Below, piece after piece: positions 1 through 11,015 of a DNA stretch of 64,000 nt (positions are counted from its first letter, which is position 1; every line of letters begins with the position of its first letter). The notes beneath the pieces are model-generated. The model made no database searches, was not told the origin of the DNA, and worked only from the letters and a program-made list of their open reading frames with translations. Origin of the DNA: Zafaria ginkgonis. GTDB lineage: Bacteria; Actinomycetota; Actinomycetes; Actinomycetales; Micrococcaceae. A program made the translations under genes and the position numbers. The stretch spans positions 3,050-67,049 of the forward strand of contig NZ_BAABEO010000018.1 in the NCBI RefSeq assembly GCF_039540195.1. The letters run 5' to 3'.

Positions 1-944
1 CGCCACATGCCGTCGCTGCCCTGCAGCGGCACGAGCCGGGCCGCCATTTTCTGCAGCATCGATCGGTATTCGGCGTACTGCGGGTCCGCGGGCGGGACAG
101 CCATGAGCATCCGGGCCATCGCGCCGATCACCCAGCCGTTGCCCCGCGCCCACAGCACCTTATGGCCGAGTGCGTCGCGCTGGGCCACGTACCTGCAGTC
201 CCGCCACCACAGGTTCTCGGTTGGGTCGAAGAGCCCGTTGGCCGTGCATCCGGGCCGGACCGGCGTCTCGCCGTCGTTCTTGAGGAACGTGTAGAACTGT
301 GCGGGCTTGGCCTGGTACGCGGAATTGCCGGTGCGGTTCGCCCACCGCGGCCACAGCGGGAGCCCCATGAACATCGAGTCCACCCACCAGTAGCGGTTCG
401 CGGGCAAGGCGAGATCCTGGCGCATGAAGGCATCGGAGGGCGCGAGGTTGGCGCTGACCCCGAGGTCGACCGAGTCGTACCAGACCTGGATCGCCGCGCG
501 GCTGTCGGGGTTGGAGGTGGGGCTCTCGGGGGCGTCCGCGATCCACCCGTTGCGATCTCCCCAGGATTGCAGCCACTGACGGTACTTCGGGTCCGCGGTC
601 TGTCGGTAGAGCGCGTCGACACCCATGAAATACGGGGTCCACCTCCACCCGGCATCCGCGGTCGCGCCGCCGCCGTTCGCATAGAAGTAGTCGATCGCCG
701 ACCTGGCCGCCTGCACGACTGACGAGCGCGAGGGCAGGGCCGTCGCGACGGCCGGGGACGCGGCGCCGACGGCCGGCATGCCTCCCAGCAGCAGCGCCGC
801 GGAGGCGGCAAGGACCACGAACCCCCGGAAGGCCGATCGTCCCTTCCGGAGACGGCTGGACTTTTCCGGGACGGACACCGGCCGGGTCGGTGGCATGGTG
901 GTCGGTGTCAGGGCGGATGAGGACGGGTGCGAGCGATGGCGCAT
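1..944 (-). CDS. GH105-like secreted glycoside hydrolase, C-terminus beyond window
   Basis: I read 314 codons on the minus strand before the window ends, so the C-terminus is missing. The first ~70 residues look like a signal peptide: basic stretch SSRLRKGRSAFR, hydrophobic core FVVLAASAALLL, then small residues around AVGAA. The mature part is rich in Trp and carries WWVDSMFMG (Asp189) and WARGNGWVIGAM (265-276) followed by LQGSDGMW. This is the hallmark arrangement of GH88/GH105 unsaturated rhamnogalacturonyl (or unsaturated glucuronyl) hydrolases of the (alpha/alpha)6-barrel type. Family knowledge puts its role in breaking down disaccharides left by polysaccharide lyases; being exported is my inference from the leader. 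The start ATG (944-942) is preceded by AAGGAAG at a good distance. An ATG 16 codons later is a possible alternative. No neighbouring polysaccharide genes are visible on this side. Confidence 0.75.
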   Translation of the reverse strand, partial: MRHRSHPSSSALTPTTMPPTRPVSVPEKSSRLRKGRSAFRGFVVLAASAALLLGGMPAVGAASPAVATALPSRSSVVQAARSAIDYFYANGGGATADAGWRWTPYFMGVDALYRQTADPKYRQWLQSWGDRNGWIADAPESPTSNPDSRAAIQVWYDSVDLGVSANLAPSDAFMRQDLALPANRYWWVDSMFMGLPLWPRWANRTGNSAYQAKPAQFYTFLKNDGETPVRPGCTANGLFDPTENLWWRDCRYVAQRDALGHKVLWARGNGWVIGAMARMLMAVPPADPQYAEYRSMLQKMAARLVPLQGSDGMW

Positions 945-1252
945 GACTTCTTCCTTGCAGCAGGAACCAGCGGACCAATGGGCTTGAATGTCGTGCATTT
1001 TCCCCAGACGGGCACCACCCTAGGAAGCCGGATCGGTCCGCACAATGCCGCCAGCTTCCCGGCGGTCAGTGGCAGGTGTCCTGGTTTCCTGTCGCAGGGG
1101 TGCGTATCGGGGCGGGCGAAAGGTTCTGCCCCGGACACGGAGTCGGGCGCCGCGTCGGCTCGCGCTCGTCATGGCCGGTTTGGGCCGCCCTAGCGTACGG
1201 TCGCGGCCGCCCCTAAGGTAAAGCCAAGTCTCCGCGGGAAGGAGGGCATCTC
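945..1252. other. Intergenic region between divergent GH105 gene and lysX
   Basis: About 308 bases without a supported gene. It must hold the promoters for both divergent genes. TANNNT-like boxes are present at 1191-1196 (TAGCGT) and 1214-1219 (TAAGGT), pointing toward lysX, but neither has a convincing -35. I see no riboswitch-like or strongly palindromic structure. Confidence 0.4.
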
Positions 1253-1327
1253 ATGGTTCAGGTGGGTCTGGGGCCACTACCCGCAGGGCCGCCGGAAGAT
1301 CGGTCCGAGGCGCGGCGGAGACGGTGA
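1253..1327 (+). CDS. Putative 24-residue leader peptide coupled to lysX
   Basis: A short open frame starts at ATG 1253 behind the best ribosome site in this region (GGGAAGGAGGG, 1236-1246) and encodes MVQVGLGPLPAGPPEDRSEA plus four arginines. Its TGA (1325-1327) overlaps the GTG start of lysX (1324-1326) as GTGA. The same 4-base coupling is used twice in the nearby dxs operon. It may be a translational-coupling or attenuating leader; the run of Arg codons at its end is suggestive but not proof. The alternative is that lysX starts elsewhere and this is chance. Confidence 0.35.
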   Translation: MVQVGLGPLPAGPPEDRSEARRRR

Positions 1328-4300
1328 TCCTGCCCAAAGGATCCGCCCCCGGGAGCGCTTCGGGGTCGCCCCGTCCAGCGCCGTCCGCCGTCGCCGCCGG
1401 GCCCGTCCCCGGGCCGGCGCACCCGGGCAAGGAGCGGTGGGCGAAGCTCATCGTGTGGGTCTACGCCTTGGCCTGCGTGCTGTCCGTGGCGCTTTGGGCG
1501 GCGCATCTGCTGCGCCCCTCCTTCGCCTACTGGCCGACAGTGGTGCTGGGGGCGCTCAACGTCCCGGTGAGCCCCTCGCTGGTCTCGGTGGTGGTGCTGG
1601 TCCTGCTCACCGGGGCGCTGCTGAGGCGAAAGCGGGTTGCCCTGGTGGTGGTGGCCCTGTTCGAGGTGGTGGGGCTGCTGGTTTCCGCCGGGGTCCTTGC
1701 AAGGGTGTGGGGTTTCGGCCTGGAACCGGCCCCCACCCCGCCGTTGGACGCCTTGGACGTGGCCCTGGAGGTCCTGGGCGTGGTGGTTGCGTTGGCGGCC
1801 CTGTGGCTGTGCTGGTGGGTGCGCGAGGCGTTTCCGGCCCGCAGCAGGCCCGGCGCCGGTGCCGCCGCCGCGCTGACCCTGCTGGGCGGGACCGTGGTGT
1901 CGGTGGCCCTCACCCACGTGCTGCTTCTTGCCGCCACCGACACCGCCGTGGAGGACTGGACGGTGCTGGGCGGGGCCCTGTTGCGGGCGCTGGGAGTGCG
2001 GCCGGAGGGCGCGGGATTCCACCACGCGGTGCCGGAGTGGATCCCCGTGCTGGCCTCGCTGCTGCTGGCGACGAGCCTGGTCGCGGCCGCCTACGTCTTC
2101 CTGCGCCCGGTCCGGCGCAACCAGGGCTGGTCCTCCGAGGCGGAGGTCGCCCTTCGAAGGCTGCTGGCAGGCTACGGAGAGCAGGACTCCCTGGGGTACT
2201 TCGCGACCCGCCGGGACAAGGAATTGGCCTTCTCGCCGGACGGGCGCGCGGCAGTGGCCTACCGGGTGCTCTCCGGAGTGTGCCTGGCCACCGGGGACCC
2301 GGTGGGCGATCCGGCTTCCTGGCCGGGCGCCGTGGCGGCGTGGAAGGCCCGCGCGCGCCTCTACGGGTGGGTGCCGGCCGTGCTGGCGGCCTCCGAAGCC
2401 GGGGCCCGGGCCCACGCCGCGACCGGGTTGGCGGTGACCGCCCTGGGGGACGAGGCGGTGCTTCACACCGACCGGTTCTCCCTGGCCAGCACCTCGATGA
2501 CCGACGTGCGCCGGGCGGTGCGCCGAGCCCGGCGCAGCGGGCTGAGCGTGCGCATCCGCCACCACGGTGAACTCGAGCCCACCGAACTGGCCGCGTTGGG
2601 GGAACTGGCCGACGCCTGGCGTGGCGGAGAGCCGGATCGGGGGTTTTCCATGGCCCTGAACCGTTGGGGGGATCCGGCCGACGAGCAGTGCGTCGTGGTG
2701 ACCGCCCACCAGGAGGACGGCACGGCGGTGGGGTTGCTCTCCTTCGTGCCGTGGGGGCGGCAGGGCCTGTCCCTGGACGTGATGCGCCGGTCCCCCACCG
2801 CTCCCAACGGCACCACCGAACTGATGGTCGCCGGACTCATGGACCATGCCCCGGGGCGCGGGATCCGAGCCGTGTCACTGAACTTCGCCGCGTTCCGCAG
2901 GGTCTTCGCCGACGCCGAACGCCTGGGGGCCGGCGGCATTACCCGGCTCAACAGGTCATTGTTGGGCTTCTTCGAACGGTTCTTCCAGCTCGAGAGCCTG
3001 TACCGCTCCAACGCCAAGTACGCCCCCGAGTGGGTGCCGCGCTACCTGTGCTTCGACGGCGCCTTGGCCCTGGTGCAGGTCGGCATCGCGGCCGCACAGG
3101 CCGAGGGCCTGCTCCCCTACCCGTTCGCCCCGCGCCCCACCAGCCACCGCCTCGACGAGGGACGGCTGGACCGGGTGCGCGCCCTGGAAAGCCTGGTGCC
3201 CCCGGAAGTTGCGCCCGGTCCGCGCCCCACCCAGCAGACGCGGCACCGGATCCTCCATGCCCGGATGCTCGAAGACGCCGGGCTGGATCCCTACCCGGTG
3301 GGCCTGCCCGCCGCCGTCCCGGTGGCCGACGTCGGCACCGCGAACGGCCCCGCAGGTCCCGTGCGGGCCTGCGGGCGAATCCGGGCCCTGCGCAACCACG
3401 GCGGCGTGCTGTTCCTGGACCTAACCGATGCCGGAACCACGGTCCAGGCCGTGCTTGAGCGCCAGGCGGTGGGCGCCCGGCAGCTCCGGCTGCTGTCCCA
3501 GGCCTTGGACACCGGCGACCTCGTCGTCGTCGACGCCACCCGGGGCAGTTCCCGCACCGGAACCCCGTCCCTGCTGGTCCACCGGCTGACCGTGGCGGCC
3601 AAGGCCCTGCACCCGGTGCCGTTCGCCGGGTTCCGGGATCCGGAAGACCGGTCCCGGCGCCGTGCCGGGGACCTGCTGGCACGCACCAAGGCCCTGCAGG
3701 TGCTCGTCCAGCGGTCCCGGGCCGTCGCCGCGGTGCGCGCGTTCCTTACCGAGCAGGGCTACCGGGAGGTGGAAACCCCGATGCTCCACACCGTCCACGG
3801 CGGGGCCTCCGCCCGCCCGTTCCACACCTTCATCAACGCCTACGGGACGGACCTGACGCTGCGCATCGCCCCGGAGCTGCACCTGAAGCGGCTGCTGGTG
3901 GCCGGGGCCGGGCCGATCTTCGAGATCGGGCGCAACTTCCGCAACGAAGGTGCCGATGCCACCCACAACCCCGAATTCACTTCCCTGGAGGCCTACCGCC
4001 CCTTCGCGGACTACCGCGACATGCGTGTCCTGACCGAGCGGCTGATCAGGACCGCCGCCACGGCCATCCACGGAACGGCCCGGTTGCCCTTGCGGGACGT
4101 CCACCACCCGACGGCGTCCCCGGTGCCCACCGACATTTCCGCGCCCTGGCCGGTGGTCACCGTCACCGAGGCCGTTTCCGCAGCGCTTGGCCGGCCGGTG
4201 TCGGTCGACACCGACTTCGACGAGTTGATCGAGCTGGCCCGGGAGCACGGGGTGCGGATCGGCCCGGGCATGGGCCCCGGGGCGGTCCTGGAGGGGCTCT

Positions 4301-4698
4301 ACGCCAAACTGGTGGAACCGGCCACGATCCATCCCACCTTCTACACCGATTTCCCCGCCGAGACCTCCCCGCTCACCGCCCCGCACCGCCGCGCCCCCGG
4401 GCTGGCCGAACGCTGGGACCTGGTGGCCAACGGCATGGAGATCGGCACCGCCTACACCGAACTGACCGACCCGGTGGAGCAGCGCCGACGCCTGACCGCC
4501 CAATCGCTGAGGGCCGCGGCCGGGGACCCGGGGGCCGCGGAGGTCGACGAGGACTTCCTCCACGCCTTGGAGACCGGAATGCCTCCCTCCGGCGGGCTGG
4601 GCATCGGGATGGACCGGCTGGTGATGCTGCTGACCGGCACCACCATCCGCGACGTCATCGCCTTCCCGTTCGCCCGCCCCGCCCGCCACCACGACTGA
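1324..4698 (+). CDS. lysX: LysX: bifunctional phosphatidylglycerol lysyltransferase / lysyl-tRNA synthetase
   Basis: A 1124-residue protein with the three-part layout of actinobacterial LysX. Residues ~40-260 are hydrophobic with several membrane helices. Residues ~285-580 form the DUF2156/MprF transferase domain (QDSLGYFATRRDKELAF, GDPVGDPASWPGAV, RGFSMALNRWGDPAD). From ~640 to the end it is a LysRS: an OB-fold (RIRALRNHGGVLFLDL), motif 2 FEIGRNFRNEG (864-874) and motif 3 GLGIGMDRLVMLL (1092-1104). Family knowledge: it charges tRNA-Lys and moves lysine onto phosphatidylglycerol at the membrane, giving resistance to cationic peptides. The GTG start overlaps the stop of a short leader frame. 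Length and domain order match the Mycobacterium protein. No housekeeping lysS is seen in this window, so its share of general tRNA charging is unknown. Confidence 0.93.
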   Translation: MILPKGSAPGSASGSPRPAPSAVAAGPVPGPAHPGKERWAKLIVWVYALACVLSVALWAAHLLRPSFAYWPTVVLGALNVPVSPSLVSVVVLVLLTGALLRRKRVALVVVALFEVVGLLVSAGVLARVWGFGLEPAPTPPLDALDVALEVLGVVVALAALWLCWWVREAFPARSRPGAGAAAALTLLGGTVVSVALTHVLLLAATDTAVEDWTVLGGALLRALGVRPEGAGFHHAVPEWIPVLASLLLATSLVAAAYVFLRPVRRNQGWSSEAEVALRRLLAGYGEQDSLGYFATRRDKELAFSPDGRAAVAYRVLSGVCLATGDPVGDPASWPGAVAAWKARARLYGWVPAVLAASEAGARAHAATGLAVTALGDEAVLHTDRFSLASTSMTDVRRAVRRARRSGLSVRIRHHGELEPTELAALGELADAWRGGEPDRGFSMALNRWGDPADEQCVVVTAHQEDGTAVGLLSFVPWGRQGLSLDVMRRSPTAPNGTTELMVAGLMDHAPGRGIRAVSLNFAAFRRVFADAERLGAGGITRLNRSLLGFFERFFQLESLYRSNAKYAPEWVPRYLCFDGALALVQVGIAAAQAEGLLPYPFAPRPTSHRLDEGRLDRVRALESLVPPEVAPGPRPTQQTRHRILHARMLEDAGLDPYPVGLPAAVPVADVGTANGPAGPVRACGRIRALRNHGGVLFLDLTDAGTTVQAVLERQAVGARQLRLLSQALDTGDLVVVDATRGSSRTGTPSLLVHRLTVAAKALHPVPFAGFRDPEDRSRRRAGDLLARTKALQVLVQRSRAVAAVRAFLTEQGYREVETPMLHTVHGGASARPFHTFINAYGTDLTLRIAPELHLKRLLVAGAGPIFEIGRNFRNEGADATHNPEFTSLEAYRPFADYRDMRVLTERLIRTAATAIHGTARLPLRDVHHPTASPVPTDISAPWPVVTVTEAVSAALGRPVSVDTDFDELIELAREHGVRIGPGMGPGAVLEGLYAKLVEPATIHPTFYTDFPAETSPLTAPHRRAPGLAERWDLVANGMEIGTAYTELTDPVEQRRRLTAQSLRAAAGDPGAAEVDEDFLHALETGMPPSGGLGIGMDRLVMLLTGTTIRDVIAFPFARPARHHD

Positions 4699-4718
4699 GG
4701 GCGGGCGGGACGGTACGG

Positions 4719-5291
4719 CTAGCCGAGCGTGAAGGGGGCCTTGGCGGGCAGCGGGTGCTTCTGCTTGAGCGCGGACGGGTCCGCATACGGGGCCACGCCG
4801 ATGGAGAGCTTGGTGACGTCCAGGTCCGCGTCCTTGATGCAGACCTTGACGGCGGCGACGGCCTTGGCCGGTTCCGGCGAGAGGATGCGGATGTTCAGCT
4901 TGCGGGGGGCGAAGTCGGTGGATTCGACGGTGCCCAGGCCGCGCCAGCCCAGGAAGCCGCGCAGCGCCTCGGCGGCCTTGGCCTCGAGGTAGTGGTCGCG
5001 CTGGGTTCCTTCCACAGACTTCAGCGCGAACTGGGCGATGACCCAGTGCTGGTCCTCGGGGCGGATCTCGGCGTAGCCGTCCTCGAGGCATTGCTCCACG
5101 AAGGCATCCAGCAGGGTCTCACCGGCGTCGGCTGCCACGTCCTTGACCTCCTCGGTCTTGGACTGGTGGCCGGCAATGCCGCGGTTGACGACGAACTGGC
5201 CGGTGGCCTCGCCGTCCTCGACGTCGAACCAGGCTTCGCGGAATTCAAGGACGCCTTCGGCGTCGCGGCGGTACAGGCGGGCAATGCTCAC
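4719..5291 (-). CDS. Conserved hypothetical protein, third gene of the dxs operon
   Basis: A 190-residue acidic, soluble-looking protein that I do not recognise. It has no signal peptide, no membrane segment and a single Cys. It begins with a beta-rich stretch (SIARLYRRDAEGVLEFREAW), has a central acidic region ending in EDQHWVIAQFALKS, and later RKLNIRILSPEPAKAVAAVK. Its GTG start overlaps the TGA of the upstream DUF402 gene (GTGA, 5288-5291), so it is translationally coupled and almost surely cotranscribed with dxs. Codon use matches the neighbours. It ends 20 bases from the convergent lysX stop. Confidence 0.7.
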   Translation of the reverse strand: MSIARLYRRDAEGVLEFREAWFDVEDGEATGQFVVNRGIAGHQSKTEEVKDVAADAGETLLDAFVEQCLEDGYAEIRPEDQHWVIAQFALKSVEGTQRDHYLEAKAAEALRGFLGWRGLGTVESTDFAPRKLNIRILSPEPAKAVAAVKVCIKDADLDVTKLSIGVAPYADPSALKQKHPLPAKAPFTLG

Positions 5292-5983
5292 GGTGTCTCC
5301 CGGATGGTGGGTTGGCTGGTGGGGGGAATGGGGTGATTCTGGGTCTGGGCGCGGCCGGCGGCGAACCAGGCGGCCGCGGTGCCGGAGGAATTCCCGGTGC
5401 CGCGTGGCGTTTCGGGGCTGTCCAACTGCTCAGGGCTGTCCAACTGCTCGATGCCGTCGAAGGGGGCCGCCCCGGCGGCCACCCAGGCGTGGACGTCGGC
5501 GCAGGCCGCGCGCATGGCCTCGACCAGCGCATCGGGATACTGCTTGGCCAGGATGTGCGCGGCGAACTCGTCCTCGTCGTCGACGTAGGCCTCGCCCCCG
5601 GCGTAGAGCAGGACGTCAAGGTCCATGTCGATGGAACTGGCCTCCCACCCGGCCGGGCTCAGCGCACGCCAGCCGAGGTCGGTGGCGATGTCCACGTACA
5701 CGCGCAGGTTCCGCGGGTGCCCTGCGTCGTAGAAGGTCGCCACCCAGTCCCCGTCGCGCGGGAAGAGGCAGACGGCGTCGGACGCGGCCAGGAAGGCGTG
5801 GCCCGGACGGGACACGAGCGATCCGCGCGGCTGGAAGACCCAGTCGCCGTGCCGGTCGGCACCCAGGTACCGGCCGGGCACCACCCAGTGCGCGCCGCCG
5901 TCGTACTTCCACGCGCGGGCCACCACCAGGTCCCCCGGCCGCGCACCGGCGGGCTCGCGCGGCAGGCCGCGGGGCGCGCTCAC
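5288..5983 (-). CDS. DUF402 family protein
   Basis: A 231-residue protein starting at GTG 5983, which overlaps the dxs stop as GTGA. The core matches DUF402: GDLVVARAWKYDGGAHWVVP, then FYDAGHPRNLRVYVDIATDL, then IDMDLDVLLYAGGEAYVDDEDEF. DUF402 members include Ntdp-type nucleoside tri/diphosphatases and RNase FAU-1-like proteins; the conserved acidic cluster DMDLD...DDEDEF would bind the metal. Substrate here cannot be told. After ~residue 155 comes a low-complexity tail with a tandem EQLDSP repeat (an 18-base DNA duplication near 5416-5452) and a Pro/Thr-rich end not needed for the fold. Coupling to dxs is by position only; no functional link is shown. Confidence 0.8.
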   Translation of the reverse strand: MSAPRGLPREPAGARPGDLVVARAWKYDGGAHWVVPGRYLGADRHGDWVFQPRGSLVSRPGHAFLAASDAVCLFPRDGDWVATFYDAGHPRNLRVYVDIATDLGWRALSPAGWEASSIDMDLDVLLYAGGEAYVDDEDEFAAHILAKQYPDALVEAMRAACADVHAWVAAGAAPFDGIEQLDSPEQLDSPETPRGTGNSSGTAAAWFAAGRAQTQNHPIPPTSQPTIRETP

Positions 5984-7944
5984 AGCCGCGGGATCTGGCC
6001 GGTGGGCGTTTCCTGCCCCGGCAGCGGGCGCGCGAACGGGACCTTGGTGCCGAGCACCTGGGCGACGGTGTCCTGGGCGATCCGCTGGGCGGTGAGGCCA
6101 ACACGCGCGAGGACCTGGTTGCGGGACCCGTGCTTGAGGAACTCCACGGGCAGGCCCACCTCGTTCAGGGCCGTGTCCACGCCGGCCTCGCGCATCTCCT
6201 GCCGGATGCGCGAGCCCACGCCGCCGGCCTTCACGCCGTCCTCGATGCACACCACGATCCGGTGGCGCGCAGCCAGGCCCACGATCGAACGCGGCACGGG
6301 CAGCACCCAGCGCGGGTCCACCACGGTGGAGCCGATGCCCTGGGCCATCAGGCGCCCGGCGACGTCCAGCGCCACGGCGGCCATGGAACCGACGCCGACC
6401 AGCAGCACGTCCGGATCGCCTTCGCCGTGGCGGGCCAGGACGTCGACGCCGTCGTGGAGCCGCTCCAGGGCCTCGATCTCGTCGCCGACGGACCCCTTGG
6501 AGAAGCGCAGCACGGTCGGCGCGTCGGAGATGGCGACCGCTTCGCGCAGTTCCTCGCGCAGCCGGGTGGCGTCGCGCGGGGCGGCCAGGTGCAACCCCGG
6601 GATGATCTGCAGCAGCGACAGGTCCCACATGCCGTGGTGGCTGGGCCCGTCCGGGCCGGTGACCCCGGCGCGGTCCAGGACCACGGTGACGCCGGCCTTG
6701 TGCAGGGCGACGTCCATCAGGAGCTGGTCGAAGGCGCGGTTCAGGAACGTCGCGTAGACGGCCACCACCGGGTGCAGGCCCCCGAAGGCCATCCCGGCGG
6801 CGCTGGCGAACGCGTGCTGCTCGGCGATGCCGACGTCGAAGACGCGCTCGGGATGGCGTTCGGCCATCTCCTTCAGGCCCACCGGGATCAGCATGGCGCC
6901 GGTGATGCCCACGATGTCGGGGCGTTCGTCGGCGATGTCGGCGATCTCCTGGCCGAAGACGCTGGTCCAGGACTGCGCGTCCGGGCGCTCCACGGACTCG
7001 CCGGTCTCCGGGTCGATGACGCCCACGGCGTGGAACTGGTCGGCCTCGTCGGCCCGGGCCGGCGCGTAGCCGCGCCCCTTCTCCGTCAGGGCGTGGACGA
7101 TCACGGGACCCGAGTAGCTGCGCGCGTGGGCCAGCGCCTCCTCGACGGCGGCCATGTTGTGCCCGTCGATGGGGCCGATGTACTTCATGCCCAGGTCCTC
7201 GAAGAGGCCCTGGGGGGCCCACCAGTCCTTGATGCCCTTCTTGGCCGCATGCAGGCTCTTGTAGGCGAAGCGGCGGGCGGGACCGCCGCTTCGCAGCCTG
7301 GCCTTCCACCAGTCCAGGGCGCCCTCGTAGGCGCGGTGGGTGCGGACCTTGTCCAGGGTCTGGCGCAGCCCGGCCAGCTGGTCGGCCAGCCCGCCGATGG
7401 TGGGCGCGTAGGAGCGGCCGTTGTCGTTGACCACGATCACGACGCGGCGGTCCTTGTCGGCGGCGATGTTGTTGACCGCCTCCCAGGCCATGCCGCCGGT
7501 GAGCGCGCCGTCGCCGACCAGCGCGACGACGTGGCGGTCGCCCTCCCCGGTCAGCCGCCGGGCCCGGGAGACGCCGTCGGCCCAGGACAGGGAGCTGGAG
7601 GCGTGCGAGCTTTCGAGGATGTCGTGCACGGATTCCGCGCGTTCGGGGTAGCCGGCCAGCCCGCCCTGCTGGCGCAGCGTGGAGAAGTCCTGGCGGCCGG
7701 TGACCAGTTTGTGCACGTAGGACTGGTGGCCGGTGTCGAAGATGACGGAGTCGCTCGGGGAGTCGAAGACCCGGTGGATGCCCAGCGTCAGCTCGACGAC
7801 GCCGAGGTTGGGGCCCAGGTGCCCGCCGGTCCGGGACACGTTCGCGACCAGGAATTCACGGATCTCCTGTGCGAGGTCCTGCAGTTGGACCATGCTCAGC
7901 CCGCGCAGGTCGCGCGGCTCGTGGATGGTCTCAAGCAATGGCAC
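5980..7944 (-). CDS. dxs: 1-deoxy-D-xylulose-5-phosphate synthase
   Basis: A 654-residue transketolase-like enzyme that makes 1-deoxy-D-xylulose 5-phosphate from pyruvate and glyceraldehyde 3-phosphate, the entry step of the MEP isoprenoid pathway. The first residues are MPLLETIHEPRDLRGL; the active-site His lies in GGHLGPNLG (residue 42). The thiamine-diphosphate motif runs from GDGALTGG (144-151) to NDN (173-175). The second half holds GIAEQHAFASAAGMA and DRAGVTGPDGPSHHG. Start ATG has GGAAAGGAC-like purines upstream (AAAGGACCCTTCC). Two downstream genes overlap successively by 4 bases, forming a dxs-DUF402-unknown operon. A strong hairpin separates it from acnA upstream. Confidence 0.96.
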   Translation of the reverse strand: MPLLETIHEPRDLRGLSMVQLQDLAQEIREFLVANVSRTGGHLGPNLGVVELTLGIHRVFDSPSDSVIFDTGHQSYVHKLVTGRQDFSTLRQQGGLAGYPERAESVHDILESSHASSSLSWADGVSRARRLTGEGDRHVVALVGDGALTGGMAWEAVNNIAADKDRRVVIVVNDNGRSYAPTIGGLADQLAGLRQTLDKVRTHRAYEGALDWWKARLRSGGPARRFAYKSLHAAKKGIKDWWAPQGLFEDLGMKYIGPIDGHNMAAVEEALAHARSYSGPVIVHALTEKGRGYAPARADEADQFHAVGVIDPETGESVERPDAQSWTSVFGQEIADIADERPDIVGITGAMLIPVGLKEMAERHPERVFDVGIAEQHAFASAAGMAFGGLHPVVAVYATFLNRAFDQLLMDVALHKAGVTVVLDRAGVTGPDGPSHHGMWDLSLLQIIPGLHLAAPRDATRLREELREAVAISDAPTVLRFSKGSVGDEIEALERLHDGVDVLARHGEGDPDVLLVGVGSMAAVALDVAGRLMAQGIGSTVVDPRWVLPVPRSIVGLAARHRIVVCIEDGVKAGGVGSRIRQEMREAGVDTALNEVGLPVEFLKHGSRNQVLARVGLTAQRIAQDTVAQVLGTKVPFARPLPGQETPTGQIPRL

Positions 7945-8017
7945 AGGAAGGGTCCTTTCGATCCGTGAAGCGATGGTTAATCCTACCGCCTGCCCGCGGC
8001 CGGTCTCCCCGCGGACG

Positions 8018-8061
8018 CCGCAGGGGCGGGCGGCCGGTGGTCCGGCCGCCCGCCCCTGCGG
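8018..8061 (-). terminator. 20-bp perfect hairpin downstream of acnA
   Basis: Two perfect 20-base GC arms with a 4-base loop lie between the acnA stop and the dxs start. There is no T-run after it on the minus strand, as is common in high-GC actinobacteria. It probably ends acnA transcription before dxs. Confidence 0.7.
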
Positions 8062-8075
8062 GTGGTGATCGACGC

Positions 8076-10781
<2,706 letters not shown>

Positions 10782-10939
10782 AGTGGGACTCCTCTCGCCA
10801 GATTCACATCTTTGTTGCCCGTCCGGACGCACCGCCAGTTAGGCGGGCCTTAGCGGCAAGCGTCCGGTTTGGATTGCGGCAGAGCTGTTGCCAGTCTAGC
10901 CGCGCACCCTTTTTGCGGACCCCCGCAGGAGGGGATCTC

Positions 10940-10949
10940 TTGACATCAA
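10940..10949. promoter_or_regulatory. Operator half 1 (TTGA-CA-TCAA) between acnA and the MarR gene
   Basis: The sequence TTGACATCAA is an inverted repeat whose core equals that of the longer palindrome at 10976-10993. It covers the -35 (TTGACA) of the rightward promoter and lies about where acnA transcription would start. Confidence 0.6.
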
Positions 10950-10970
10950 AATTTATTATTACCGTACTTT
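10940..10970 (+). promoter_or_regulatory. Candidate promoter of the MarR-type regulator gene
   Basis: TTGACA at 10940-10945, 19 bases, then TACTTT at 10965-10970. The long spacer is a weakness. The implied start site falls at the palindrome 10976-10993, which fits autorepression. Confidence 0.45.
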
Positions 10971-10989
10971 CCATATATCTTGATGTCAA
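10961..10989 (-). promoter_or_regulatory. Promoter of acnA
   Basis: On the minus strand TTGACA (10989-10984), a 17-base spacer and TACGGT (10966-10961). The -35 hexamer is inside the 18-bp palindrome, so binding there should block acnA. Confidence 0.65.
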
Positions 10990-10993
10990 GATA
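10976..10993. promoter_or_regulatory. 18-bp perfect palindromic operator TATCTTGA-TG-TCAAGATA
   Basis: Perfect 8-base arms around a TG centre, in an AT-rich stretch of an otherwise very GC-rich window. Palindromes with TTGA..TCAA cores are known for the UrtR/TamR branch of MarR regulators. It is placed to control both divergent genes. Confidence 0.75.
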
Positions 10994-11015
10994 CCGTGGT
11001 CCGGACGGGACCAAC

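Noticed and set aside
128..978. Alternative frames over the first kilobase
   Set aside because: Arg/Ser/Pro-rich translations without motifs; the minus-strand frame starting at 944 gives a signal peptide and GH105 motifs.
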